Source: Loxodes magnus (taxonomy: Eukaryota > Ciliophora > Karyorelictea > Loxodida > Loxodidae). From it: 64,000 nucleotides of DNA. Positions 1 to 12,229 of this stretch are shown here, one piece after another. Position numbers and translations under genes: made by a program. Location of the stretch: contig CAMPDV010000108.1 of the NCBI GenBank assembly GCA_946699065.1, forward strand, positions 62,001 to 126,000, given 5' to 3'. Position 1 is the stretch's first letter. Each line of letters begins with the position of its first letter. Below the pieces are notes generated by a model, which was not told where the DNA came from, searched no databases, and was given only the letters and a program-made list of their open reading frames with translations.

Positions 1-190
1 ATGTTGCACCAGATTCTTAGGCATGTCCAGATTATTGGGCTATCAGCAAGATTGGCAAGTAAGGGGAATTAGCTGGCTGACTTGATGCAGAACTGGCTGA
101 GGATGATTAGCTTCCTGTAAAACTGTGCAAGGGAGTGTACTTTAAGGGAGAAATTGAGTTGATGAATAGGTTTTTAATACTAAGATATTC
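1..190 (+). pseudogene. Ski2-type helicase fragment, archaeal relic copy 1
   Basis: The window opens inside a DExH helicase. A motif III-like GLSA segment lies near base 40, followed by residues matching the end of RecA domain 1 (GELAGWLDAEL, then KGVYFKGEIE). It aligns at roughly 85% identity by eye with 39535-39720 in copy 2. As in copy 2, the helicase stops here and runs into the Mg2+ transporter-like gene, so RecA domain 2 and the C-terminal domains are absent. Archaeal origin is inferred from the neighbours (see 37545-44800). Nothing suggests it is expressed. Confidence 0.6.
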
Positions 191-1500
191 CATTTTTAGA
201 AAAGTTATAATTTACAGATGTCACTAACGTTTATATCAATTTTTGACAAGGACTTAAGGGAAATATTATCTTCCCAGATTGTCTCCATACTAGATGGTTT
301 GATTGCAAACTCGATTCTGGTTGCTTACACTCATAAGATTCTATTAATTCCTGGTATGTTTACTCTTTTCCCTGACTTTCTTTAAATGATAGGAAATATT
401 AGTGGAATACTTGCAGCACAGCTTAGCTCAGGCTTGTATTTTGAATATATTAAGCCTAACTAGATGCGCTCAAAGGTAATAAGAGAGAATTTATAGAATC
501 CTTTGCAATGGCTGTCTAATCTCATTGGTCCAAGGTATATCTACATTGCTGTTTAATCTTTGCTTTTACTCAACTTTTAGCCCAAAATTATTTTAGTGCC
601 TTTTAATACAGGGATAATTACAAGAAATTGATATTCATCTGACCCTTTTTATAACATTCTATCTTTTCCGGAAAAAGTATGACCCGAATAACATCATAGG
701 TCCGTTTGTAAGCTTAGCAGGTTATATAACAGGTTTTGCTGCATTGCTGGCAACCTTTCTACTGCTATGAAAATCTAAAAAGAACTCAAAATCCTGAGCA
801 AGATAAGAAGAAAATTTTACCATTCGCTTATTTAAAAAGGGGCATAAAAATACGGGATTTCTAAAAAACACTTCTATACATAAAGGAATATGACTCTCAT
901 ACGAAAGTGCCAAAAGCAATACCTAAGGAAAGTTTTAAGATTCTGCTTCTAGCGTCATTAATTAGTTCAAGCTGTCTTGTTATTGAGTGCATCGAGACTA
1001 CTTTTATCTCAATCATTCCCCTTATAATTATAATGTCTTCCTTAAATGAAGTAATTAGTGTTTAAGGTATGATAATATCAGCATTAATTTCAACCAAACT
1101 GTATGAGAGAAAAGTAACAAAAAAATGGTGGAAGATAAAGGAGCTTAAATAACTATTTTTGCAAGTTCTAATAACTGTCATGGTTTTGGGTATTGTTATA
1201 TCAATAGTGGCTCTGATTATCCAGTTACTCAGAGAAGTCTGCCAGAGGCATAGCAGTAAAATATAGCTCGTCATTATTTTCGATATAAGAATTTTAGTAA
1301 GCATACTCTACTAATTTCAGTATTTTCGGACCTTTATTTCTACAAAAGGCGGGAAGATTCAAATAACTTTTTAATAGCGCTTACAACTTCGATTGGTGAT
1401 TTTGGGAATGCATTATTCTTATTTTTGCTCTTTATTCTCTTTGCTGAATTTAGTAAGTATGGGATATATCATAGCAATAGAAAAAATTATATATACTCAA
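190..1500 (+). pseudogene. MgtE/SLC41-like Mg2+ transporter, archaeal relic copy 1
   Basis: Hydrophobic stretches correspond to a membrane protein of the MgtE membrane-domain (SLC41) type as found in archaea, with two related halves. Recognisable pieces are LLIPGMLILFPG followed by LEMKGN in half one (near 340-390) and a half-two motif that reads MIISALISTKL (near 1070-1110). The normal role is Mg2+ transport across the plasma membrane. The segment carries many frame changes and parallels 39725-41030, so it is a decayed gene. Confidence 0.6.
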
Positions 1501-1950
1501 ACTTTAATGTATTGCATGGAATTTACAGGAGCACAAAGAATCCAGCTAATTCGATGTAAAGTTCTTTGAGGAATAAAAAAATAATTTGAACCAAAGAAAC
1601 CTAAGTAAACTGTACAGAATGAAATTGAAAAATCAAGAAAACAAAGAAGAAAAACAATCAGGTATCCGTAAGACAGCTTGAGCAAGAGCCCATGACCATT
1701 AAAATCTTTTTCTATGTTCTTCCGGTAAAAACGAGGAATTAGTACAATATTCATATCTATTCACCTGGTGACATTACTATTCTAACTACATTCCAATCAA
1801 TGCTTGTTGTATATATTCTTGGGACAGCTAATTTTATGACGAACATAATTCATATTTTGAAGACTCTCTGCGGGTACGCTTTTGATGAAGAGCTCAAGCA
1901 TGAATTAAATCAAATTAAAATTCGCATTAAAGTAAATATGATATATGATA
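1500..1950 (+). pseudogene. Lysine-rich linker and HExxH-like remnant, archaeal relic copy 1
   Basis: A lysine/glutamine-rich stretch (about 1590-1690) is followed by a segment whose best reading gives LKHELN near 1897-1914. In copy 2 the same place reads HELNH, an HExxH-type zinc metalloprotease signature as in M48 peptidases. In copy 1 the second histidine is replaced. Identity of the gene is tentative; it is retained only as part of the duplicated block. Confidence 0.35.
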
Positions 1951-2640
1951 GATGACACGAAGCAGTAACTCATTTACGAATTTTTCATTAAGACTCATGA
2001 TAAAAGACAAGACATGGATTGTAACAGTTGACATGGGCTATATACATCAGCATGCAACCTATCCCTTTAAGGATATTTCCTATGAGAGCATTATAACAGC
2101 AAATTATGAAAAAATTATAGCACTACTGATAAAAAGGATATGATAAATAGCTTAACATTCATGCGAATGAATTTCACAGATGAAGCACATTTCCATAATA
2201 GAAAAGCCTCTGTTTTCTTTTAGGGAAATCTTCCAGACAATAAACACTATATACCCATTCAAAGATCTATCCAAATAAAATTTTGCATCGCTCTATATAG
2301 CCAAATTAATTAACAAGGAAGGTAATATCCAAATCGCAAAAAGGAGAATATTCCTTTTATAATGACTATCTAATTCCATCCTTTGCTGCCACTTTTTGTG
2401 GGCTGAAAAAGGTTTATTATGTGGTTACTAACTCTTATATTAACAGGGTGTTGGTTGCAAAAGAACCCAAATTAAGTAATGTAATCTATCTTACTCCAAG
2501 CGACCATACAATAAAAAGATTGCAGGAGTATGGTTCCTGAAAAGAATATTTTCCTTACATGATTTTCTTTGCACAGGAAAATGTTGTTATCATTAAAAAG
2601 GAAATTTAAAACAAGAAACTAAGGAAAGGCTACAATTTTT
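1950..2640 (+). pseudogene. GT-B-like glycosyltransferase remnant, archaeal relic copy 1
   Basis: Residues VTVDMGYIHQHATYPFKDIS occur near 2020-2080, followed by a segment reading YITKLI-like and SDRTIKRLQEYG near 2500-2535. The same string of motifs occurs in copy 2 at 41549-42200. The DMGYxHQ start recalls GT-B enzymes that begin with a Gly/His-rich loop. Copy 1 breaks off near 2640 and jumps directly to sequence that in copy 2 lies about 1 kb further on, so the C-terminal half and the mscL relic are missing here. Confidence 0.45.
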
Positions 2641-2669
2641 GGATTTATAAAGCATCTTGGTTTCGAATC

Positions 2670-3200
2670 TAATATAATGAGAGGATTGTGGATAATCCCT
2701 TGTATCTGCTTTTGAAATATCAATTCCAAGATTCTTTGTCTACTTAAGCAATCTGTCTCTTATTTGCTCAACTGTTCTCTGTGTTTGAGGACCTCCATCT
2801 CAATAAAATAGTCGAGCTCATTAACAATAACAAGACTGATTTCAAATTCATCCTGAAAGGTAAAAATCTCAGTTATTTTTCAACAATAACCAATTCTCTT
2901 AGATTTAGTGCAGATAAAATTTTATCTGTCTGTTCTGGTTTTTCTACAGCAGTCTCATATTTGTTGCAATGAGTTGCTTTATTGTTATCTAAGGATAATA
3001 ATGCTTATAATTAAGAAGGTATTTTTCTCCTCTTTTGCTTATACTTAACCACTAACAGGGAAACTGTGACTAAACAAATTTTGATGTTGGAGTAAAATAG
3101 GTATATGTTTGGGATGATTTCTTGACAAATCTTCCTATTTTCTGCCATTTTTCCCAAAGTAAGAAAAAAGTTTTTCTAAGCAGGTAATTTTATCTCTATT
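2670..3200 (-). pseudogene. CYTH-domain (class IV adenylate cyclase-like) remnant, archaeal relic copy 1
   Basis: Read on the minus strand, 3000-2690 gives EQTDKILSALNLRELVIVEK, then FTFQDEFEISLVIVNELDYF and IEMEVLKHRE. The order of a variable strand, a K/R-ending strand, an acidic DEFE strand and an EIE-like strand is that of CYTH/CyaB proteins. The family binds triphosphates inside a beta tunnel. Several frame changes are present. It pairs with 43190-43770 in copy 2. Confidence 0.5.
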
Positions 3201-3439
3201 TCGCATTTCTACGGAGCATTTGCAGAATAAATGAGAAATAGTATAAAAATTTTCTGGGCAATAGAAGAGTAACAAGCAAAAACCTAACAGCATTACAGTT
3301 CAGTAACCTTTTGGCCTTTCTCACCTTGACCAAAGAGATTGCCACTCACCCTTATACCTCCCATTTTCTTTTTATTTTACTCTACTTTTTTTGCATCTGC
3401 TTAAATTCAATCTAAGCTTTCTATTCATTCATGTTTTTA

Positions 3440-4450
3440 TAATATTCCCTCTGTATTTTTTCTTAAGCTAGCTGCATTTAACTTTGCTTTTTATTCCTTT
3501 ACTTAAACTTTTCTAAAGTTAATGACTCCCAACTAACTCGCTTCTAATAGAGTTTTAGTGTCTATTCTTTGTTAGGGTTTGATATGATTAAAGCAGAACT
3601 ATCGTAAACCTATTTATCCAAGATTAGCCAAGGCTTTCAAGTGACCCAGCTTTTTCTTTTAAGACTCACTTTCATTTAAGAAGTCTCAAGTGTCACCAAC
3701 AAGTTGTAACTCTCTAGATCTTTTAGACTTTTCAACTAGTTTTAGGAAATATCAATTTCTTATATCATCAAGATATCAATTTCTCAAGAAAATTAGCAGA
3801 TTTAATTTTTTCTAACTATCAGCTTTCACAGCTACTCGGAGCCGATAAACGAAAAGTTTTGAATGTGATTTTGACTAAGGTTAAGATTTTGTGAAGATGG
3901 AAACTAGAGTTATTCAATTTCTTTCTCTGATATTCTATGCGATAGTATTAGTTTTGACATTAATAAAATCTATATCAGGCATTATCTAGCAAGCATATTA
4001 AATCTCTATCCATGTTTAGACTTACTAGGTTCGAGATTCTCCATATATGGTTTATTAAATCAAGCAATTTTCCTTCATAAATGGTCAATCAGAATTATAA
4101 GCCTCTCCTAGAACTCCAGATGGCTCATCTTGTTCGATCAAAGCTCTAAGAATTAAAGCCTTAGGTATTTTAAACTAAGACAGCTAATTCCAACTTATAT
4201 TCAAAATTTCTAGACTAACTAGTTTTGATTATAATTAGGATATACGTTCGTTACTTCTTAAATGATTGTAACTCTCATTAAATATCTTAAATTGTTTGAA
4301 GTTTTTGAGCAGTTTATTTAGTAATAACTCAAAATTATACTCAGAATACAGCTCTTTAAGCTTTCAATATTTATAAACTTAATTTAAAGAGTTTAGCAGG
4401 TTTTAGTTCATATGTAGCTTAATAAGTGAGTTTGAAATAAATTAATTTTG
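3440..4450 (-). CDS. Leucine-rich repeat protein (SDS22-like), probably broken
   Basis: On the minus strand three or more LRR units can be read: LEILNISWNQLSQF (near 4200), NLNLSQNHIQNFSFIG (near 3880) and EIDISQNQLKSLKDL (near 3760), plus a weaker unit LLDLINHIWRISNL (near 4050). The LxLxxNxL spacing is about 22 residues, as in SDS22/protein-phosphatase-1 regulator type repeats. TAA and TAG are read as Gln. At least one frame change separates the units. LRR proteins bind protein partners; the partner is unknown. Gene limits are uncertain. Confidence 0.5.
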
Positions 4451-5330
4451 AGAACTAAAAATTAACTTGGTTTGAAATTAAAGCATCTCAAAATTTGGAG
4501 GAATCTCAGCAGTATCAGAAGAAATTTAAGTATCTCTCTAAGTACTGTATAGGTACTAGGAAATAGATGGAATATCTCCAAGGACTAATTATATTTATCT
4601 ACAGTTAACAACATTAAATTATTGATATTCTAAAAAGGAATTTCTGACATTTTAAAATCAAAAGTAAATAAAAATAATAAAATTGAAGATTATTTTAGGT
4701 AGATACTTTAAAAGGTAAAGGTATTTTAATATTTATATAGACAATAAAAGAATAGGTAATTAGAGAGCTTTATACTCTTTAGTATAATACGAAAAAGCTA
4801 TGTTTATTTAATTTAAATAAGTATATATGATGAAAGTTTTAATTTAAGCATATTAACGAATAGATTTATTTTGAAATGATAAGTTAAAGTATTTAATATA
4901 TTGTATTAGCTAAGAATTATAGAGAGGTTTGCTTTGTAGATGATTTATAGCAAATATAATTTGATTAAATTTAAACTTTCATTTAATAAGCAATCATTAT
5001 AATTATAAAATTAGTTTATTCTCACTCTTTTAGAATAATTATTAGATATTTAGGTAAACTTACCCAAAATAGATGTGCGAAGATGATATTAAAGTGTTAG
5101 TATTAGTATAATAAAGAATATTTTTAAACTAGCATTTATTTAATTTCTACAATACTCAATATTCATTATCATACCTTTTAGCTATAACTAAAAACTTATC
5201 ATTTACATATCATTTATATTACAATTTTATACTCTATTCTCTATCTCTTTACTACTCACTTTACCTTCCCTCGCTAAACTAATTTAGATAGTAAAAAAAT
5301 AATTGTTACTTAAGCTAATGAATAATCAGA
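4450..5330. other. AT-rich gap with no assigned gene
   Basis: Very AT-rich with many short A/T runs. I see no family motif, tRNA or repeat here. It may hold upstream sequence of the flanking genes. Confidence 0.5.
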
Positions 5331-6790
5331 AATTATTAATTTTTGGGAGATGGGATTGGTTAAAGATTAGGATAATCTTGAGATAATTAATTATATCTAT
5401 ACACTTCATAATAAGCTAAGGAACTATAAAATAACTCAATACCACATTAACTTTTAGTTATATGCTATTTAAAAAATCCTTTACATCTGAGAATTATTAT
5501 ACTTCATTCTAAGAAGTAATATTTCTTATTAAACTAGCAAAATATTCATGAAGGAATTGCTCCTTAAGATTGTTAACAGGTTTTTCTCTTCACAAAAAAA
5601 TAGTTATTAAGCATTAAAAAAATCAACCCTTTGATCTTCAGTTTTAAAGTAAATTTAAAAAGAATGATAGCTAAAGAATCTTAGTCTAGTTAATAATATT
5701 ATTTTAAGTTTATAAATTATTAAATCATTTTATAAGGAACTTAATTTAGGCGGGATTTTACTAAGCTTATTTAATGATATTCCTTTAATTTTTTAAATTA
5801 TTTAAGAAAACGCTATTAAAGTTAAATTTAGTAGTTATTAATGCATAATATAGTTTAATTGTATAGCCTATCTTATTTATTTCATTTCTCTTTTAAAATA
5901 TTAAGATAACATGGTTGAAAATTATCAGTTACTAAGTCCTTTCTAAATTTCGGCTATATCTTAAAGTTCTTATATTCTTAGTATACCTCTTTCTTGTTGA
6001 TTGTTACAACACAGTGTTAAAAATTTAATCATTAATTCTTGCTTTAGATACCCTGTTTATTTATAAGAGCAAACTCTTATAAAATATCTAATTTTCTTGT
6101 AGTTGTAGATTTTGGAGCTCTCTTAAACAAATCTAGCCAATATAATTTACAGATCTTGCAATTTTCAAAGAAAAAAGAGTCTAGTTTTTAAAATGCACTA
6201 GTTACCCCAAATTAAGATTTAAGTCTTTTATATTTCTCTAATTATTAGATTAATAAGATATCATAGAGACATTTTATTTTCAAATCATAAACAGTTCTAA
6301 GTGAACTTCCTCCTTAATTCACTTCATGTCATACCAAGTTACAAATTTGAAATAATTTAAACAAGCTTCTTTATAGGGAACATATGCTAAGAAATAAAAT
6401 ATCTATCTAATCGTTAACTGAAGATTATTTTATATAAGTAATATTATTATTTAATTCTCTTTCCAAAAACTAATTAGCAATGAAGCAAAGTTTATTTGAT
6501 TCTTACTTTTAGTAATAACTTTAAATAAAATTCTTCTTAGATTAGTTTAATTTTTTTATAAATTTAGAGTTTAAGTAAATTAGATAACAATTTATAAAGA
6601 GAAGAATGCATTTTTTATTTATAACTAATAAGAGCTACATTTCACTAAGATAGTTAAAATAAAGACTTTATAAAAATAGAAGTTAATCATTTTTTATCTC
6701 CAAAGGTATTATTATATTAAATTAAAGAAGGAATATAATAAAAATTACTTTAATCCTTCAATTCGCTATTTGATTCATATGTTATAATAT
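5330..6790 (+). CDS. Uncharacterised helix-rich protein
   Basis: A single plus-strand frame runs for about 480 codons with TAR=Gln and TGA=Trp. Composition is protein-like: alternating Leu/Ile-rich amphipathic helices with Lys/Gln turns, for example KIFMKELLLKIVNRFFSS and NLGGILLSLFNDIPLIF. This resembles an alpha-helical solenoid, but I recognise no defined family. An ATG lies near 5348 (MGLVKDQDNLEI); the end is unresolved. Openness of the frame is weak evidence under this code, so confidence rests on residue pattern only. Confidence 0.4.
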
Positions 6791-7569
6791 CTATTTAGAA
6801 AATTAGTATATATTATTATTTTTTCTTCTTCTTAGTATTTCTAAATTGTTAGTGGGTTTAAATTTTGCATCTATCAATATATTTATATCTAATTTTATTT
6901 TATCTATCTTATCACATTTATATTCCGTCTTTATCTTCAGTTTAAGCTAGTTAATATTTATATTTACTTTTAATTTTTTACTTGATAGACCATCTTCGTT
7001 TTTCGTTTTTTTATATTTGGCTTTACTATTAAAATTATTCCTAAAAAAAGTTTATTTTTGTTTTAGTTTGGACTATAACTTCGTTATCCCTAGAAGTATT
7101 TAAATATGAAACTTATAACTGTTTCTTCTTCATTCTCGTATAAATATAATAAAACTTGCAACTTTCATATTCTTGAAGAAAATCTTAAGTTCAATTATTT
7201 CAGTATTTCCTTCATGACTAATGAAAAACGCGACAACTAACGATATAAATATCACTCAAATTGAAATCTTTTAGAAGAGATAATTCTATTTACTTAAGTA
7301 AAGGAATTATAAGATGATTTTCAAAATGTTGATATAACTTTTTACTAATTTAATTTTCTAAAGACAAATAGCTTATTTTATTTCCTTCAGAGTCTTAATT
7401 TATTTTAATGGTATTAATGAGAAGCTATCTTTTCTTTTTTCCATTTTAGTAATGATATCAAGTAGATTGATTTTTCTATAAGACGTAAATAAATATTCTC
7501 TGCATATTTTTGTTTATACTAAGTATCCTATTTCTAATGTTATTTATCTAAAGTTAAATATATAAAATT

Positions 7570-8430
7570 ATCAATTTACTATCGTAGATAATATGATAAG
7601 GGAGTAATCTATAAAAAATTTTCTTTCTTTAAAGTCAAAATAAATTCCAATGAAAAAGAATGTAAGATGGAATTAGTAAATAATTAGCTTCCAGGATATT
7701 TAAATCTTTCTATATATAAGGCTAAAATTTTAACTAGCATGACACATAAATTATCACTGTTAAAATAAGACACTAAAACTAAAAGTTATAGAACTGTTCT
7801 ATAAAATACTAAAATAGAAGAAATAGCTTGCTTCTAGTACATTTAAAAGAACTCTCAAAAATCAAACTTCTCTTTGAACCATTTGCTAAAAACCCAAACT
7901 TAAATTTTCTTTTACAGCTTTAAAAAATAAATATACTATTATAAAGATTCAAAACCACTAAGGAAGAAACAGGAATTTTGTAAAATAAAAATTCTGGTAA
8001 GATAAAACTAAAATGAATTGTATATGAGATACCTATCAGAATATGATACCAGTATAAGAATTTATTACGGAAATATCTTCCAATATTTAGAAGCAATTTA
8101 AGGAGTTAAAAATAGTTTAATCAAGTTAGTATAAATTGAAGAATGAGATGTTCAATATGCTAAAAGCTACCGACTCGTTAAAGTTTTTCTTCTTATTAAA
8201 GAATATAAAAATAATACCAAAAGTGTAAATACTCAAATGAAAAATGGAAGTAGAAAAGTTTTAGATATTTTATAATATTATTTTTCTTCTTCACTTAATA
8301 TACAAACTAAATATAGGTTGGTAGAAGTTGCAATCAGATATCCTTAGTTAAATTTGAAGAACTCTGTAATGATGTTTGGTCAATCGAATTAAAGATTTTA
8401 AATAAAATGGAATATTGCATGTAATTAACT
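7570..8430 (+). CDS. Uncharacterised protein
   Basis: A single purine-rich plus-strand frame can be followed for about 280 codons, including MELVNNQLPGYLNLSIYKAK from an ATG at 7667 and MRYLSEYDTSIRIYYGNIFQ from an ATG at 8024. Both ATGs are in the same frame; the first is the better start candidate, although the frame stays open upstream. No known domain is recognised. It converges on the WD40 gene that ends near 8641. The exact stop is not visible. Confidence 0.45.
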
Positions 8431-8640
8431 TTAATATCTTATAATTCAAAATAAAAAAATAAAAGTTTTTTATTATTCAATAACAATCATAAAAACAAAA
8501 TATAACTTTCAATAAAAAATAAAAAATAAAAAACTTGAAATTTTGGTAAAATAACTTTAATTTTATAAAATATCATATTACTTAGATTTATCTACTTTTA
8601 ACAATAACTTCGTAAATCTTAAAAATTAAAATAGTCTTAA

Positions 8641-9560
8641 TCAATCCATTCCTCACTCTCAACTTGCAATACTCCACTTTCGAACTGCATAGTCACACGC
8701 TCCAGATACTAATTACTTATTCTCATAACTCAATGCTATAGAACACATTTTTTATGCATGTCCTTAAAGAATCTAGATACATTCACATTTATTAAAGTTC
8801 ATATCCTGATTTTACTATAATTAGAACCAGAAAATATAACACTTTAGTCAGTATTTAATTGAATACTTGTTATAACATCTGATTGATTTTCCAGAGTACG
8901 AATAAATAATCCAGTTGAGAAATCCCTTACTTTAATTAATTGGTCATACGAACCTGATAATATATACTTATTATCGAAAGTCAAAATTACTTAATTTACA
9001 GGATCTGAGTGTCCAGAAAAAGTTCGAATAAACTTATTAGTCTGGAAATTCCAGATCTTTATCGTTGTATCAGGATTAGCTGAAAAATTTATAATTCATT
9101 TCTGGTCACTTGTTATTGCTACCAAGTTAGCTGAATTTGAATATTCAGTCAAAGTCCTCATACAACATCCAGTCTGGAAATCTCACAACTTGATCGTTTT
9201 ATCTCAAGATGCTGAAATTATTTTTTTCTGATCACATATTAAAGCTACAGGGTTAACTTAATCCAAATCCCAGTCAAAGTTCTCATAAATTTTTCAGTCT
9301 GGAAATTCCAGATTTTTATTTTATTATTGGCACTTCTCGATAAAATTCATTTCTGGTCATTTGTTATTACTACTGATAAACTGAACCCGTATGTATAATC
9401 AAAACTTAGTCTAAAATCATTAATGAATTACATTAAGATTAGTCGTATCTAATTTTGTTTACAAGTTTTTAGAAACATAAATTGGGCAGGGATTTCATAT
9501 TTTAAAAGAAGAAGGTGTAATCTTCCAGGAAAATCATTTCTTTTTCTTAAGAGTTTTCAT
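8641..9560 (-). pseudogene. WD40-repeat protein, frameshifted
   Basis: Minus-strand translation gives about five WD40 units. Clear examples are SASWDKTIKLWDFQTG, IRTFSGHSDPVNQ and SGSYDQLIKVRDFSTG. Trp is encoded by TGA in several, for example both Trp in SWDKTIKLWD. An ATG near 9553 begins MKTLKKKKWFSW. The reading frame shifts twice: one base appears missing near 9274 (GG run) and one near 8744 (T run), each at a short homopolymer. The tail reads AVRKWSIASWEWGMDWL. The ordinary role would be a beta-propeller scaffold. It may be a broken gene or an intact gene with assembly indels. Confidence 0.65.
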
Positions 9561-10460
9561 AAAAAATACTTTTAGTAAATTTTTTTCTTTTTTCTCCCTT
9601 TTTTATTTTTACAACCATCATTAATAATTGTTTAATAAAACTAACTATCTTAAGAAAATAATTTTTTTGATTTAATTTAAATTAAATAATAAGAAAATTA
9701 TTAAGTATATTATAAGTACTCTATTATTAATAAATTTAATTTAAATTCTATTATTGCCTTAAATCTAGACAAATATAAAATTTATTTTAAACAGTCAAAT
9801 ATAAATAAGCTTTTACAATTTTAATTATTTTATATCTTTCTACATTTAAATTAAATTATTTTTATTAACATATTATATCAAGAATTTATATCCTTACTAT
9901 AATTATTTTGCTATGCATTTATATATTATGGCTTATTTTAGTTTAAATCAGAAGTGTCCTAGTAAAAAAGCCTTTATTTCTTTATAGACTCTTATAAAGA
10001 TAAACAAAAAAGATATTATATTTACTTTTAAAAAATGATGCTATTAACTATTTCTTTTCACTTACATTTAATAAAACAAATGATTTAATTAAACTTTTAT
10101 TATTTTAAAAAAGTAAATTAAATTAGTTTCTTATAAATTAATTTAATCAAAAATGCATATATAAATAAAAAAGTAACAAATTGTTTAAAACTAACTATTT
10201 AGCTTTTCAATTATAAGATAAAATCATTTAATTATCTAATTTCTTATTACTATTTCATTAAATCTTTTATTTAGCAATTTCTTTTATAAAACTTACTAAA
10301 ATCATTTATTACTTATATTTAATGTTTATTATTGTGTAATTATAAAGAAAGTAAATAAACAAGCGAAATAATTATTTTGTATTTGATAAATAATTTCCTA
10401 ACTAGGCTTTTATTTGTTTAAAACTTAGAAAAAAATTACATAATTTCATTTCATATATTG
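9560..10460. other. AT-rich gap
   Basis: Very AT-rich with homopolymers; no gene, RNA or repeat recognised. Confidence 0.5.
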
Positions 10461-11362
10461 TTAATCATTAGCAGCTTTAGTTTTTTCTGTAGAAATTGTT
10501 GACTTAAACTCACTACTTAGTTCCTTTTTAATTTAATTAGAAAGACTTTCTATTAAATATTGTCCTTCTTATTTCAATATATTATAAAGCCATAAATGCT
10601 TATAATAATATTTCTAAAAATTAAGTTTGATTATTAAACTTGGTAAGATTTTAAATCTATATCTCCATAAGCTTAAATTTAATAATTAAATTTAATATAT
10701 TTAGCTAGAAATTTTAGTCATAGAACCTCTAATTTAATCAAAAACTTGGCTAAAAATTTATTTTCACTCTAATTAAATCAAAAGATATGCTTGTTTCCTT
10801 ACTTTCACATAAATATCGTAGATCATTTACGAAATCAGGGTTAGAAAAATAAGTATATATTTAGCTTCTTTCTGTACAAAAAGATACTCCTAAATCTTTG
10901 AAAATCTAGTAATTCTTATAGTTTCAATATTATATTACTTAGCAAGTTTGATAAAAATATAACATAATTGAGAAGCAGCATCGGTTTAAATTACATATTG
11001 AGCTTTAGTTTTAAAAACTACATTTAGCTTACGGAGCATCGAAATGGAATAACAGTCCGCAAATTGCTTAATCTTAACTTAAAAGCAACTTCAATATAAT
11101 TTTTTTAATTTGCAACTTTAAATTTCCTCATAATCCATAATAACTATCTTTTGAAGCTAAAAAGCAAGCATTTATACCTTTTTGAATCTATTGCTTTCAC
11201 TTACAACAACTCCTGATTCCTCAAAACCAAGTATTGTATGTTAAATTTTTTTAAATAAGCTGTATTATAATGACCTTTCAAAAAAAGTAAATCAGATGCA
11301 TTTATAGAAGCATAAAGCATTTAAAGAACAACTCTCCTGATTCAAACTTTGGAATTAAACAT
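10460..11362 (-). CDS. MDR-superfamily quinone/enoyl oxidoreductase, frames broken
   Basis: The minus strand shows successive landmarks of zinc-free medium-chain dehydrogenases. These are VVLQMLYASINASDLLFLKG (start of the GroES-like domain, near 11310), TILGFEESGVVVSESNRF (11230), YYGLWGN (11140), IQTDAASQLCYIFIKLAKQY (Rossmann region, near 10960), NPDFVNDLRYL (10830), and a C-terminal SGSMTKISS followed by WLYNILKQEG (10580). Family members reduce quinones or enoyl thioesters with NADPH. Order and spacing match a full-length protein of about 300 residues starting at the ATG at 11362 or slightly upstream. Several frame changes lie at A/T runs, so it is either decayed or carries assembly indels. 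Confidence 0.6.
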
Positions 11363-11631
11363 CTATCTATAATTAAATTTATCTATTTTTATTTAGAAAT
11401 AAATTTTTCATATTTTATCCTTTTATGCTTATTGGCTTTATTAGTTATTAATTTAAATTTAGTTTCACTTTATTTTAAAATTATAAGTTTTCAAGAAAGA
11501 AAACATTTTTTAATGCATTCTAATATTATTTTCAGAATTAATAGAAAAGAGTAATCTTAACATAATTATTATCTTTGTGATAAGAGATAATAATAATAAA
11601 TTATAGTAATTCAATCTTTCAATCAGGTTTA

Positions 11632-12225
11632 TCACCATAAATTTTATTAATTTTGTTAAATATTCCATTTCCTGTCTTCTTCAGGATCATTTTCTTATAA
11701 CATATATCGTGATCTCTACATTAATCCTTTTTTATTAGAAGTATCTTATTTCAGTCTAATTATATTCCAATCATATTATAATTTCTTCTTTGCTGAACGA
11801 GAGCAATGTCCATCAAGATTTCACTCCCTTTGTGCATTTTTTTCTGTATTATAACCCTTTTGGAGGGCAATATCAATTACTAAAAGATTATCATAATTTT
11901 CAATTTTCTTTTTATTGCTTTCGTTTGAAATATCTGCAGTATCTTAGCATATATCCAAATCTCCTGCAATATCAGTATTGCTTTTTTCTCATATAAGAAA
12001 AATTTTTTTGGTTGATCTTAGGTTCTATATTCATCGGATCATTAATCGGCATAATTTATAGAAATATGTTTTCGGTCAGATCTACGAATTGGTTGAATTT
12101 TGTTCTAATTATTCGATTCTTATCTTCGCTGGGTGCTTATTTTCAGTTTTTTATTCTTATCATATATGTGATTTTTCATTCAAGCTCTTATACATTTCTT
12201 AAAAATTAAAATTCTCCTACAACAT
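11632..12225 (-). CDS. Uncharacterised 197-residue protein
   Basis: A single frame runs from the ATG at 12225 to a TGA at 11632 with no break, reading TAR as Gln and internal TGA as Trp. The protein begins MLQENFNFQEMYKSLNEKSH. It has a polar, acidic middle (SNTDIAGDLDICQDTAD) and ends QENDPEEDRKWNIQQNQQ. Purine richness supports this strand. No domain is recognised. It lies about 270 bp upstream of the MDR gene on the same strand. Confidence 0.6.
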
Positions 12226-12229
12226 AATT

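Larger units (their letters stand above)
1..3400. repeat. Segmental duplicate (copy 1) of the archaeal block
   Basis: This stretch matches 39535-43930 in the same orientation, with one gap of about 1 kb near 2640. Similarity fades near 3400, after the shared string ttttctggg around 3250 and tttctcacct around 3317. The left limit lies outside the window. Many frame breaks are shared by both copies, so most decay preceded the duplication. Confidence 0.8.

Noticed and set aside
3600-4650. Long open plus-strand frame over the LRR region
   Set aside because: All frames are nearly open in this code; the minus strand shows real LRR motifs, so the plus frame is antisense.
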